Assembly: GCA_964537715.1 (NCBI GenBank)
Contig: CAZIAH010000037.1
Span: forward strand, 1-31,798
Origin: CAZTZL01 sp964537715
GTDB taxonomy: Bacteria; Zhuqueibacterota; QNDG01; DSAB01
Direction: 5' to 3'
Length of the DNA stretch: 31,798 bases
The notes under the pieces are model-generated. The model was not told the DNA's origin. It was given only the letters and a program-made list of their open reading frames with translations, and did not search any database. Below, piece by piece: positions 21,540 through 29,748 of this stretch (position 1 is its first letter; each line of letters opens with the position of its first letter). The translations under genes were made by a program, and so were the position numbers.

Positions 21540-22739
21540 ATGAAGAAGTTGACTGTACGAGACGTCGATTTGAAGGGGAAACGCCTGCTCATGCGGGTGG
21601 ATTTCAATGTTCCCCTGAATGCAAATCAGAATATCACGGATGACAAACGGATTCGGGCTGCCTTGCCCACCATTCAATATGCAGTGGAGCACGGCGCAAA
21701 GGTGATTCTCATGTCTCATCTGGGTCGTCCAAAGGGGAATCGCATTCCGGAAATGAGTCTGAAACCGGCGGCGGTCAAACTTGGAGAACTACTTGGGAAA
21801 GAGGTCAAACTGGCGCCAGACTGTATTGGCCCGGAAACCGAATCACTGGTTCAATCCATGAACGAAGGCGATGTGATTCTTCTGGAAAACGTCCGTTTTC
21901 ACAAAGCCGAAACGGACGATGATCCCGAATTTTCCGCTCAGCTAGCCAAATTGGGCGACCTCTATGCCAATGACGCGTTTGGTTCCGCTCACAGGGCGCA
22001 TGCCTCGACACATGGCGTGACCCAGCATTTCGATACGTGCGTGTCCGGCTTTCTCATGGAAAAGGAGATCAATTATCTCAGTGCTGCCGTGTCGAATCCG
22101 GAAAGACCGTATATTGCCATCATGGGCGGTGCGAAAATTGCCGATAAAATTCCTGTGATCGAAAACCTCATCAAGATCGTGGATAAACTTATTATCGGCG
22201 GCGGGATGATCTTTACTTTCCTGAAGGCGCAGGGGAAAGAAATCGGGGATTCTCTCCTGGATTCCGATAGCCTGGATTTTGCGAAAAAAATCCTTGCCGA
22301 AAAAGGAGACAAAATCGCTCTGCCTGTGGATTGCCTTGTTTCGGATGCGTTCGATTTCAAAGCGAGAACCATCGGAAAAACCAGAATGGTTTCCGTGGAT
22401 GAAATCCCCCAAGGCTGGCATGGTCTGGATGTGGGTCCGAAGAGTATCGAACTTTTTTCCGAGATATGCAAAAGCGCCAAAACCATTGTCTGGAACGGTC
22501 CCATGGGCGTCTTTGAAATTCCGGAAACAGCCAAAGGAACCCTGGCCATCGCCAATGTCCTGGCAGAAGTTACCGAAGAAGGAGTGACAACGATTATCGG
22601 CGGCGGCGATTCTGCCTCGGCAGTGAAGAAAGCAGGTGTGGCATCGAAAATGTCCCACGTTTCCACAGGCGGGGGAGCCTCACTTGAATTTCTTCAGGGG
22701 ATGGAACTGCCTGGTGTGGCCGTATTAACCGATGCATAG
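21540..22739 (+). CDS. pgk: Phosphoglycerate kinase
   Basis: Phosphoglycerate kinase transfers phosphate from 1,3-bisphosphoglycerate to ADP, the first ATP-yielding step of glycolysis. The protein has 399 residues, full length. It shows RVDFNVPLN near the start, MSHLGRPKG, ENVRFHKAE, and NDAFGSAHRAHAS (substrate-binding domain). The nucleotide domain has GGAKIADKIPVIENL, VWNGPMGVFE and GGGDSASAVKKAG, then STGGGASLEFLQG near the end. The ATG at 21540 has AAGGAA about 14 bases upstream. There are 52 bases between gap and pgk and nine between pgk and tpiA, consistent with one operon. No missing residues were noticed. Confidence 0.98.
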   Translation: MKKLTVRDVDLKGKRLLMRVDFNVPLNANQNITDDKRIRAALPTIQYAVEHGAKVILMSHLGRPKGNRIPEMSLKPAAVKLGELLGKEVKLAPDCIGPETESLVQSMNEGDVILLENVRFHKAETDDDPEFSAQLAKLGDLYANDAFGSAHRAHASTHGVTQHFDTCVSGFLMEKEINYLSAAVSNPERPYIAIMGGAKIADKIPVIENLIKIVDKLIIGGGMIFTFLKAQGKEIGDSLLDSDSLDFAKKILAEKGDKIALPVDCLVSDAFDFKARTIGKTRMVSVDEIPQGWHGLDVGPKSIELFSEICKSAKTIVWNGPMGVFEIPETAKGTLAIANVLAEVTEEGVTTIIGGGDSASAVKKAGVASKMSHVSTGGGASLEFLQGMELPGVAVLTDA

Positions 22740-22748
22740 GGGCGGATC

Positions 22749-23522
22749 ATGAGAAAACCATTTGTAGCGGGTAACTGGAAAATGAATACCTCTGCAGCCG
22801 AGGCCGAGGCACTGGTCAAGGGATTGAAACCGCTGACTGCAGGTGCGGACAACGTGGATGTAGCTGTAGCGCCTCCGTTTGTCTATCTGCATAAAGTGAT
22901 TTACACGGTGAAGGGCAGCGGAATTCTGGTTGGCGCCCAAAATTGTTACTTTGAATCGAGTGGTGCGTTCACAGGCGAGATTGCCCCGGAAATGTTGAAA
23001 GATGTGGGATGCGATTTTGTAATTCTCGGCCATTCAGAAAGACGACATGTTTTGGGTGAAACCGACGAAATGATCCATCTGAAAGTAAAAAAAGCTCTGG
23101 ATGCCGATCTGAATGTCATCCTGTGTGTGGGCGAACTGCTTGAGGAACGTGAGGCCGGAAAGACCGAATCCGTGGTCGAACGGCAGCTTGCATCCGGATT
23201 AAAGGATATTTCAGCAAACTGCATGGCCAAAATCACAATCGCTTACGAACCGGTTTGGGCCATCGGCACAGGGAAAACAGCCACACCGGAACAAGCCCAG
23301 GAAGTACATCGTTTCATACGTGGCTGGCTGGACGCCGCTTACGGCAGCGGTACGGCTGAAAAAGTACGCATTCAATACGGCGGCAGTGTCAAACCGGACA
23401 ATGCCGGTGAATTGATGGCACAGCCGGATATTGACGGCGCCCTTGTCGGGGGTGCCAGTCTAAAAGTCGATAGTTTTGCAGGAATTATCAGGGCTGCACA
23501 AAACCAGACAGGAGATAAATAA
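22749..23522 (+). CDS. tpiA: Triose-phosphate isomerase
   Basis: This enzyme interconverts dihydroxyacetone phosphate and glyceraldehyde 3-phosphate. It is a 257-residue TIM barrel. The catalytic Lys is in AGNWKMNTS at about residue 11, the His in VILGHSERRH and the Glu in AYEPVWAIGTGKTATPEQ (the mobile loop follows). The phosphate-binding YGGSVKPDNAGELM and GALVGGASLK are present. GGGGCGG just before the ATG is a usable if imperfect ribosome-binding site. secG begins two bases after its stop, so the genes are tightly linked, as in many bacteria. Confidence 0.98.
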   Translation: MRKPFVAGNWKMNTSAAEAEALVKGLKPLTAGADNVDVAVAPPFVYLHKVIYTVKGSGILVGAQNCYFESSGAFTGEIAPEMLKDVGCDFVILGHSERRHVLGETDEMIHLKVKKALDADLNVILCVGELLEEREAGKTESVVERQLASGLKDISANCMAKITIAYEPVWAIGTGKTATPEQAQEVHRFIRGWLDAAYGSGTAEKVRIQYGGSVKPDNAGELMAQPDIDGALVGGASLKVDSFAGIIRAAQNQTGDK

Positions 23523-23524
23523 CT

Positions 23525-23911
23525 ATGTCCGTATTGTTTACATTTCTCCATGTGTTTGTATGTGTTTTTTTAATTATCAGCATTCTGCTTCAATCCAGCA
23601 AGGGCGGTGGACTGGCAGGCGTTTTTGGAGGTGGAGGTGGAGGCATGGGGAATGTGTTCGGTGGAAGAGGAGCGGCGTCCTTTTTGGCCAAGATGACGAT
23701 GTATCTGGGGATCGCTTTTGCCATTACCGCGCTTTCAATCGCTCTTTTGTCCAAGGGATCCACTTCCGGAGCAAAGAGTATGGTTCAGCAGGTGATGGAA
23801 AATGAAGAGGCTGCTTCTCCTGCAGCGATTCTTCCGACCGTTCCGGGAGAAGGGGACAATTTGATGGGCGGAGAAGGCTCTACGGAAAATCCGGGAGAAT
23901 CTTCTAAATAG
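23525..23911 (+). CDS. secG: Preprotein translocase subunit SecG
   Basis: SecG is the small inner-membrane partner of SecYE and aids protein export. The 128 residues contain two membrane helices (about 3-21 and 58-78) joined by the typical glycine-rich loop: QSSKGGGLAG, GGGGGGMGNVFGGRGAASFLAKMT. The C-terminal tail of about 45 residues is acidic and low in complexity, a common lineage-specific extension. GGAGATAAATAACT precedes the ATG, sharing the tpiA stop region. A tRNA-Leu gene follows 15 bases downstream, the same neighbour as secG in Escherichia coli (leuU). Confidence 0.95.
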   Translation: MSVLFTFLHVFVCVFLIISILLQSSKGGGLAGVFGGGGGGMGNVFGGRGAASFLAKMTMYLGIAFAITALSIALLSKGSTSGAKSMVQQVMENEEAASPAAILPTVPGEGDNLMGGEGSTENPGESSK

Positions 23912-23926
23912 GCCATCAAGAAGTTT

Positions 23927-24011
23927 GCCGAAGTGGTGGAACTTGGTAGACACGCTGTCTTGAGGGGGCAGTGCTCGAAAGGGCGTGGGGGTTCAAATCC
24001 CCCCTTCGGCA
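23927..24011 (+). tRNA. tRNA-Leu (GAG)
   Basis: The cloverleaf is complete: acceptor GCCGAAG pairs with CTTCGGC, anticodon stem CTGTC/GGCAG holds loop TTGAGGG with GAG at 23962-23964, and a long variable arm (class II) is followed by T-stem GGGGG/CCCCC with loop TTCAAAT. It reads CUC/CUU. The 3' CCA is not encoded. It sits between secG and a TPR gene in the same orientation and is probably processed from the gap-operon transcript. Confidence 0.96.
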
Positions 24012-24056
24012 CATAGATTATCGTTCGATATTTAAATTAAACTGGAGGATTCGTCC

Positions 24057-25094
24057 ATGAAAAAGAAAAGAAAACTCCTAACGTTTGTATTTGGTTTTAT
24101 GATGTTCGTTGTTACTCTAGGAGTATATGCACAGGAAACAGATTATCAGGCAAAGGTCGACGAAATTCAAAAAAAGAGAAAAGATCTTCGCGAGCAAATG
24201 GAAGAAGCTAACAAAATGGGGGATACGAACGCCTATAATATCGCACTGGATGAGTATACCAAACTTGGCACCGAACTGGATCAACTGCAGGCACAGGCAG
24301 CCGAGGAAGGCGATAACGAAGCCAAAGCCAAGAGCGCATATAATCGGGGTAATAATTTTGTCAGGCTGGGACAATATCAGGAAGCGGTCAATGCTTACGA
24401 TCAAGCCATTCAGCTTGATCCTGAAAATTCGAAGGCCTACTACGGCAAGGCGATCGCCCTCAAAAAATTAAAACGGTACGACGAAGCCCAGGCTGCCTAT
24501 CAGAAATCGATTGATCTGGACCCGACCGATTCGAGAGCTTATCTATCATTGGGGAATCTGTACCGGTCCACAGAGGAGTACAACCAGGCTGTCAGGGTAT
24601 ATTATCAGGCTTTGGCCCAGGATTCGACACTGGACAAGGCCTATTATGAAATCGGTTATACCTATGCCCAGCAGAAAGATTATTCGAAAGCTGCGGATGC
24701 ATTCGAGAAAGCAATCAAAATTAATCCTTCGTATGACAAAGCATTGAACGCTCTGGGAGCCGCCTACAACAATCTGGGCAAATACAGTTCGGCGACCACG
24801 GTCCTGAATAAGGCAATCGAAATCGATTCCAGAGACGGCGATTCCTATTATCGTCTGGCAGAGGCCTACAACAATCTGGGCAAATATAATGATGCTCTAA
24901 CTGCATCGAATAAAGCCGTTCAGTATCTGAAGAGAAATATGCAGGCCCACGCCCAAATTGAAAAGGGGAAAGCTTACGAAGGATTGGGAGATTTGGCCAA
25001 TGCCGTGGCAAGTTATCAGGAAGCCGGCAAGGATAAACGGTTTACCAACTGGGTGAACTGGAAAATCGATGTGTTGAAAAAGCAATCTCAGTAA
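24057..25094 (+). CDS. Exported TPR-repeat protein (345 aa)
   Basis: The protein starts with a signal peptide (Lys-rich start, hydrophobic LTFVFGFMMFVVTLGVYA, likely cut before QETDY). A charged coiled-coil-like region follows (about 25-85, DEIQKKRKDLREQMEEANK). About seven 34-residue tetratricopeptide repeats run from about residue 92 to the end; examples are AYNRGNNFVRLGQYQEAV and AYYGKAIALKKLKRYDEA. TPRs bind protein partners, and the likely place is the periplasm. GGAGG at 24044-24048 precedes the ATG. A 23-base stretch is exactly repeated 102 bases apart (24762, 24864), one TPR unit, showing recent intragenic duplication or correction. It closes the gap-operon region before a strong terminator. 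The partner is unknown. Confidence 0.9.
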   Translation: MKKKRKLLTFVFGFMMFVVTLGVYAQETDYQAKVDEIQKKRKDLREQMEEANKMGDTNAYNIALDEYTKLGTELDQLQAQAAEEGDNEAKAKSAYNRGNNFVRLGQYQEAVNAYDQAIQLDPENSKAYYGKAIALKKLKRYDEAQAAYQKSIDLDPTDSRAYLSLGNLYRSTEEYNQAVRVYYQALAQDSTLDKAYYEIGYTYAQQKDYSKAADAFEKAIKINPSYDKALNALGAAYNNLGKYSSATTVLNKAIEIDSRDGDSYYRLAEAYNNLGKYNDALTASNKAVQYLKRNMQAHAQIEKGKAYEGLGDLANAVASYQEAGKDKRFTNWVNWKIDVLKKQSQ

Positions 25095-25117
25095 AGTAAA
25101 GTATTATAAAAAAAGAA

Positions 25118-25145
25118 AACCCATCGATTTTTACGATGGGTTTTT
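25118..25145 (+). terminator. Rho-independent terminator
   Basis: AACCCATCG at 25118-25126 is the exact reverse complement of CGATGGGTT at 25134-25142. The loop is T-rich and seven bases long, and the stem is followed by TTT and a preceding A-run. It lies 23 bases after the TPR gene and would end the gap operon. Confidence 0.88.
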
Positions 25146-25284
25146 GTATTGATAAATAAACTTTGGAAAATTTGTAAGCTGTTGTCATTTTTCAGTTACG
25201 CTCAGGATAATATTTTTTGCATTGTTTAATAAAGTCTGTCAGAATCTGAATGATATCCAGGCACGACAAGAAGGGAAAGTGGTT

Positions 25285-26154
25285 ATGGAGTTTCAGATTG
25301 GTTCCGCGCTGATCATTATGGGCGGGCTGGGGTTGATCTTTGGTATCGGGTTGGCGATTGCCTCAAAAATATTCTTTGTTCACAAAGATCCTCGTATGGA
25401 GGAGATCGAAGCGGTTCTTCCTGGAGCGAACTGCGGTGCGTGCGGAGCGCCGGGATGCAGTGGTTTTGCCGCGGGTGTCGTCGAAGGAAAATACAGTGTC
25501 AGCGGATGTATTGTCGGAGGCACCGGAGTGGCTCAGCAGGTTGCTCAAATTATGGGCGTTGAAGCCGAAGATCTTGTTCCTCAGGTAGCTGTTGTCCGTT
25601 GCAGCGGAGACCGGGACAACAGCGTGGATCGGGCCGTGTATTACGGCATCAAAGATTGCCGTGCAGCGGTTTTAATCGACAACGGGGCAAAGGGATGTAT
25701 CTATGGCTGTCTCGGACTGGGAAATTGCGAACGGGCCTGTCCTTTCGAAGCCATCCGAATGGGGGAAAACGGCCTGCCCGTGGTCGATGAGCTATTGTGC
25801 ACGGCTTGCGGCGAATGTGTCAAGGCCTGTCCCAGAAATATCATGGAATTGATTCCCAGAAATCAGAAGGTGTTTGTTGCGTGCGTCTCAAAAGATTTTG
25901 GAAAAGCGGTCAAGGCCGTATGTAAGGTAGGATGTATCGGCTGCGGACTCTGTGCTAATCCCAAGACCACCGAGAACGAGATCATCACTATGGATGGGAA
26001 ACTCCCCGTCATCCATTACGATAAGGTTCGGGATCCGATCAAGGATCTTGAAAATGCCGTGGCCAAATGTCCCACACAATCCTTCGGTGTCCGTCGGGAA
26101 AATATGGATACCAAATCTCCTTCCGAACGGAAAGTGGAAAAGGTGGCAGAGTGA
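25285..26154 (+). CDS. rnfB: Electron transport complex subunit RnfB-like (solitary)
   Basis: RnfB is the iron-sulfur entry subunit of the Rnf complex, which couples ferredoxin and NAD+ electron transfer to ion pumping. From ATG 25285 the protein has 289 residues: one N-terminal membrane helix (SALIIMGGLGLIFGIGLAIAS), then the RnfB-specific 4Fe-4S motif ANCGACGAPGCSGFAAG with a fourth Cys in VSGC. Two ferredoxin-type clusters follow, CIYGCLGLGNCERACP and CTACGECVKACP, plus further cysteines (CKVGCIGCGLC). The upstream in-frame start at 25222 would add a tail before the membrane helix and has no good ribosome-binding site. No other rnf gene is adjacent; the next gene is a DUF4412-like protein. 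Membership is certain; its role without a neighbouring complex is open. Confidence 0.9.
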   Translation: MEFQIGSALIIMGGLGLIFGIGLAIASKIFFVHKDPRMEEIEAVLPGANCGACGAPGCSGFAAGVVEGKYSVSGCIVGGTGVAQQVAQIMGVEAEDLVPQVAVVRCSGDRDNSVDRAVYYGIKDCRAAVLIDNGAKGCIYGCLGLGNCERACPFEAIRMGENGLPVVDELLCTACGECVKACPRNIMELIPRNQKVFVACVSKDFGKAVKAVCKVGCIGCGLCANPKTTENEIITMDGKLPVIHYDKVRDPIKDLENAVAKCPTQSFGVRRENMDTKSPSERKVEKVAE

Positions 26155-26891
26155 AAAAAAAGTCGATTTTCGTTCTCTCACTCATTCTCGTTTCCTGCCT
26201 GAATATTCCACGGGGATTTTCACAAAAACAGGGTACCTATATCGAGGAAGAAATTACCTCTCCGCCCATTTTCGGAATGTCCGGCGAAAACTCACTGACC
26301 CAAACCTGGATTCTGGATGACAAGATCCGCAGAGACGAGGCAGGCAAATGCCAGACGACCATCATCCGTTCCGATCTGGGGATAATATGGATCCTCAACC
26401 AAAGTGATACGACCTATCGGGAAGTTTCCCAGGAGATGTTTCAGGGGCTGGCCATGATCGGTCTAATGATGTTCGGGGTGACCTTTGATTCCTTGACCGG
26501 AGCGCCGATTGTTCCCGATCCCCTGTTTCGGAAAACGGGCGGCACCCGGCAAATCGGAAAGTGGAATGCACATGAATATGTAGTCGCTCAGAAAGGTGAG
26601 GGATCGGTTCCCAATTCGATGAAGCGATTGTCTTTGTGGCTCAGCCGGGGTGCCGGATTGGATCCTAAAATATACAGCCGCATGATACGGAAAATGTTCG
26701 GAGATCTTGGCAGCGATTACAACGGTTTTTTCAAACAGCTCGATTCCCTGGAGGGATATCCGGTTTTAGTGGAGACCCAGATGATGGGTATGGAAATGCA
26801 GCAGAAACTTGTCCGGATTGAAAAACGGGATATTCCGCTCTCTATATTCGAGCTTCCAAAAGGATACAAAAAGCAAAGTTTGGATTTTTAG
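26151..26891 (+). CDS. Exported DUF4412-like protein (246 aa)
   Basis: I choose the GTG at 26151, overlapping the rnfB stop, because it begins a clean signal peptide (VKKKSIFVLSLILVSC; read as Met at the start). Earlier starts in this frame lie inside rnfB and lack such a peptide. Leu-Val-Ser-Cys may be a lipobox; otherwise cleavage is after GFSQ. The mature protein is beta-rich. It includes TTIIRSDLGIIWILNQSDTTYREVS, matching the general DUF4412 pattern of a short hydrophobic strand, 'LN', and 'Tyr-Glu'. Function of that domain is not established. It overlaps rnfB, so the two are coupled. Gene certain, domain name moderate. Confidence 0.78.
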   Translation: MKKKSIFVLSLILVSCLNIPRGFSQKQGTYIEEEITSPPIFGMSGENSLTQTWILDDKIRRDEAGKCQTTIIRSDLGIIWILNQSDTTYREVSQEMFQGLAMIGLMMFGVTFDSLTGAPIVPDPLFRKTGGTRQIGKWNAHEYVVAQKGEGSVPNSMKRLSLWLSRGAGLDPKIYSRMIRKMFGDLGSDYNGFFKQLDSLEGYPVLVETQMMGMEMQQKLVRIEKRDIPLSIFELPKGYKKQSLDF

Positions 26892-27085
26892 CCCGATCTA
26901 TTCATATATATGCGCTTCGCGTAGGGAGTCGGGATAACCATGAAAAATTCATCTGAATAGTCCGTTTGGAGTAGAAATAACATTTTCAATGGGTTAAGAT
27001 TCTTCGAGTTTAGGTTTATGAATTTTTCAGGTTAGAACAAACGTTTCAATGTGGGGGGAGAATCATGGAAAGAATTTTCCAAAGT

Positions 27086-29395
27086 TCAGTGGATGAATAC
27101 ACGATAAGTGAGAAGAAGCAGCAGACTGCATCCGTTGAGGAAGGTGAGTAAATACAGGGTGGCGTGGATGCCGAAAATGGGGATGAGAAATGCGCTGGTG
27201 ATCAGTACTCCCAGCGAGGAGCCGGTCAAATCCATGCCGTATAAAAAACCGGCGGTTTTTTCCAGTGATGTTCCTGTTTTTAAATAGAGTCGGTTGGCGA
27301 CGGGGAATTGATACCCCCCGATCCATCCGGCAAGAAGCATGTAACAGAAAAAAGCCCATTGCGAACTGACAAGATTGAGAAAAACGGAATCGTTTGTTTG
27401 AAAGCATCCGAACAAAACAGACAATAGAACCGGATAGATCGTCATGATTCCCTGAAAGAATATGAATCGGGAAGTAAGCGCGTTCATTGACATTTTCTTT
27501 CGGAGGGCCATTCGGCTCCCCAATGCGAGACCGATCATGTAACAAGCAATGAGAAGTGCCAGCCGGTAATAAACGAATCCATGAATGATCTGAAATCCGA
27601 GAAGTAGTATCATTTCCAGAGAAATTTCCGTGAATCCGACATTGAAAAGCGAGATCACGGTTCCGGTTTTTAGAAGACGCACTGGTTCGCCAAAAATCCG
27701 GGATAGAAAAAGAACGGATAAGGTCAGTATCCCCAGAACAGTGATGAGATGCAAAAGCCTCAGTCTGGCGAATTCGATAAAAATGGTTTTGAAAACCGGC
27801 GTGAAATAGGTGGCCCAGAGAACGGTGTCGTAAAAATAACCGACGGGTTTGAAATCGCGATTCAACTGGTTTTCGGGAACAAGACTTATTTTGGATTTGA
27901 GATACCTTTGTCGTTCCTCGCTCATTTGATAGGGGATGAAATATTCTCTGACGTAGCGGGTTTCCAATTTTCTCTGGGAAAGTCTCTTGATCAGAATTTG
28001 GGGATCGGAAGTCAACAGACCGGGTGGATTGGTCCCGATCAAACGAACCGTCTCTCCGGGAATCATCACGATATCCCGGAAGACCCGGTGGAGCGTCGAA
28101 TGAATCGTGCTCAAAAATTGGGAGAGTTCCGGGCCGATAGCATTCTCAGATGAATTCAGCCGGAGAGAAAAAATTCCCCGAGGTTTCAGGATTCGATTCA
28201 CGGCTCTGAAAAATTCGAGTGTATAAAAGCGGTTGAGCTGGGTCGTATAGGGTGGGGGCAGATTCAAAATTACCACATCGAATTTTTTATCCGTTTTCTG
28301 GATGAACCGCCTCCCGTCGATGTAATGCATTGTGACACGGCTGTCGTTCAACGATTCGGTTTCATCGGAAGGCAGAATCTGTTTCGAAAGCCGGATGATT
28401 TCCGGATCGAGTTCGATGTAATCCACCGACGTGATTGTCGGATGGCGAAGGATTTCGCGGACGCTTCCTCCGATGTTTCCTCCGATCAGAAGAATCTCTT
28501 CGGGGTGCGGATGTTCAAGAAGCGCAAAGTGGACCGATTCTTCGGCAGTGAGCCGATCGGGCACGCTCGAAATAAAGAGTCCGTTTTCAAAAATATTGAA
28601 TTGATTCTCTATGCGGGTGAATGCTAGATTTCCGTAAATGGTATTTCTGGTCGTGACAAGGTCGAAACCTTTCCAGAGTATGCGATCGATTCTGGTTTGA
28701 AATTTTCCGGAATATTTCAAACCGGATAAAGTACAAATCAATATAAGCAAAGTCAGCCATCCTGCTTGGAAAAATTTCGACTTGATTGGAACGAAATTTC
28801 CGACAACCACGGCCGAGATGAGGTTCGCAGAGAAAAGAAACCAGAAAACCGCTGCAGGACTGAACCAGCGGATGAGAATGAACGAAGCCGCGATTCCACC
28901 GAGTCCGGAACCGATGGCTTCAAGAAAATACACTCGCCCGATTGTTTTCGATTCGGGGGACGTTGGGGATGGATTATTCAATTGACAGGCCAGTGTATAA
29001 AGAGAGCCGGAAAGCAGACACACGGGTGCCAGCGTTAAAAGGGAAATGAGAAGCATCGGTGTGTAACCGATCATTTCGCCCAGAGAGATATTCAACAGGG
29101 ATTTGCTCCAACGAATGAGAAAAAGCGTGAAGGGAAACTGGATTGCAAAGATGATTTGGATGAACGCGAATTGAGACCGGAGGCAATTTTTCGAACGGAA
29201 AAGTTTCGATAGCCATGTGCTTCCTGCGGCTGTCCACAATAGCCAGACACCTAAGATGGTCCCGAGGGAGAGTTCGTTTCCGTAAAAAATAACAATAAGT
29301 TCCCGCATCAGAAAGACCTGGGCGATCAGCGCTGAAAAGCCGAAAACAATCACGGCGGAGGAGAGAGAAAGATTTCGATTGGTTTTTGGATTCAT
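27086..29395 (-). CDS. Membrane-embedded spermidine-synthase-like protein (769 aa)
   Basis: This minus-strand gene (the only one in the window) encodes three parts. These are about seven N-terminal membrane helices (residues 10-240), an SAM-dependent methyltransferase/aminopropyltransferase fold (about 290-520), and about seven C-terminal helices (540-765). The soluble part has EILLIGGNIGGSVREIL (glycine loop), YIELDPEI (acidic end of strand 2) and DVVILNLPPPYTTQLNRFYTLEFF. In true spermidine synthases the last segment carries the catalytic Asp (DSTDP or similar); here it is ILNLPPP, and the loop GGGDGG reads GGNIGG. Aminopropyl transfer is therefore doubtful. The start at 29395 has no clear ribosome-binding site. 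It converges with the DUF4412-like gene on its left. The family is good; the reaction is not assigned. Confidence 0.85.
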   Translation of the reverse strand: MNPKTNRNLSLSSAVIVFGFSALIAQVFLMRELIVIFYGNELSLGTILGVWLLWTAAGSTWLSKLFRSKNCLRSQFAFIQIIFAIQFPFTLFLIRWSKSLLNISLGEMIGYTPMLLISLLTLAPVCLLSGSLYTLACQLNNPSPTSPESKTIGRVYFLEAIGSGLGGIAASFILIRWFSPAAVFWFLFSANLISAVVVGNFVPIKSKFFQAGWLTLLILICTLSGLKYSGKFQTRIDRILWKGFDLVTTRNTIYGNLAFTRIENQFNIFENGLFISSVPDRLTAEESVHFALLEHPHPEEILLIGGNIGGSVREILRHPTITSVDYIELDPEIIRLSKQILPSDETESLNDSRVTMHYIDGRRFIQKTDKKFDVVILNLPPPYTTQLNRFYTLEFFRAVNRILKPRGIFSLRLNSSENAIGPELSQFLSTIHSTLHRVFRDIVMIPGETVRLIGTNPPGLLTSDPQILIKRLSQRKLETRYVREYFIPYQMSEERQRYLKSKISLVPENQLNRDFKPVGYFYDTVLWATYFTPVFKTIFIEFARLRLLHLITVLGILTLSVLFLSRIFGEPVRLLKTGTVISLFNVGFTEISLEMILLLGFQIIHGFVYYRLALLIACYMIGLALGSRMALRKKMSMNALTSRFIFFQGIMTIYPVLLSVLFGCFQTNDSVFLNLVSSQWAFFCYMLLAGWIGGYQFPVANRLYLKTGTSLEKTAGFLYGMDLTGSSLGVLITSAFLIPIFGIHATLYLLTFLNGCSLLLLLTYRVFIH

Positions 29396-29748
29396 ATCTA
29401 ATAGAGAGTTTAGAACATCCAGAAGAAAAAATCAAGTGATTTGTCAGGGAATTCAGACTTTAGCTTTTGATTTAATAAAACCCTGAAGGGTAAATTCCCA
29501 ATATTCGTGATTATTATCATTGAACATGGAGGATTTAACATTTAGCATTGAGCACTTGAAATTGTAGTTGTTCAATGTGAAATATGAAGTGCTCAATGTT
29601 CGGTGAATAAAATCTGATGACTAAAAGTCATTTAACATCGAGCATTGAACGTTGAACATTTAACATTTGTGAAGGAATACCGTTAGGAACAGATTCAAAA
29701 GTCAAGATGATCATTTAAAATCTATTATACCATTGAGAGGACAGAGAT
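29396..29748 (+). other. Divergent intergenic region between the minus-strand gene and cysS
   Basis: This holds the intact copy of the dispersed repeat (29458-29618) and further cattgaac / gttgaac words to about 29675. The last 70 bases before cysS should contain its promoter; TATTAT at 29723-29728 is a possible -10 element without a good -35 partner. Confidence 0.5.
29458..29618 (-). repeat. Intact copy of the dispersed repeat (split in the copy at 16868-18232)
   Basis: On the minus strand the order is the CATTGAAC-rich part (29618 to 29511) and then the TGGGAATTTACCCTTCAGGG core (29500 to 29481). Both parts match the plus strand at 16868-16974 and 18164-18232. The core contains the palindrome ACCCT-tc-AGGGT. 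A further exact 13-mer of the left part recurs in direct orientation at 29634-29646. Confidence 0.72.

Noticed and set aside
21942..22658. 238-codon minus-strand frame opposite pgk
   Set aside because: Phosphoglycerate kinase on the plus strand is complete; the frame has no family match that I can see.
26892..27085. Terminator between the DUF4412-like gene and the convergent gene
   Set aside because: CCCGA/TCGGG and a small inner GCGC-ttc-GCG pairing can be drawn, but the stem is interrupted and no U-run follows; too weak to call.
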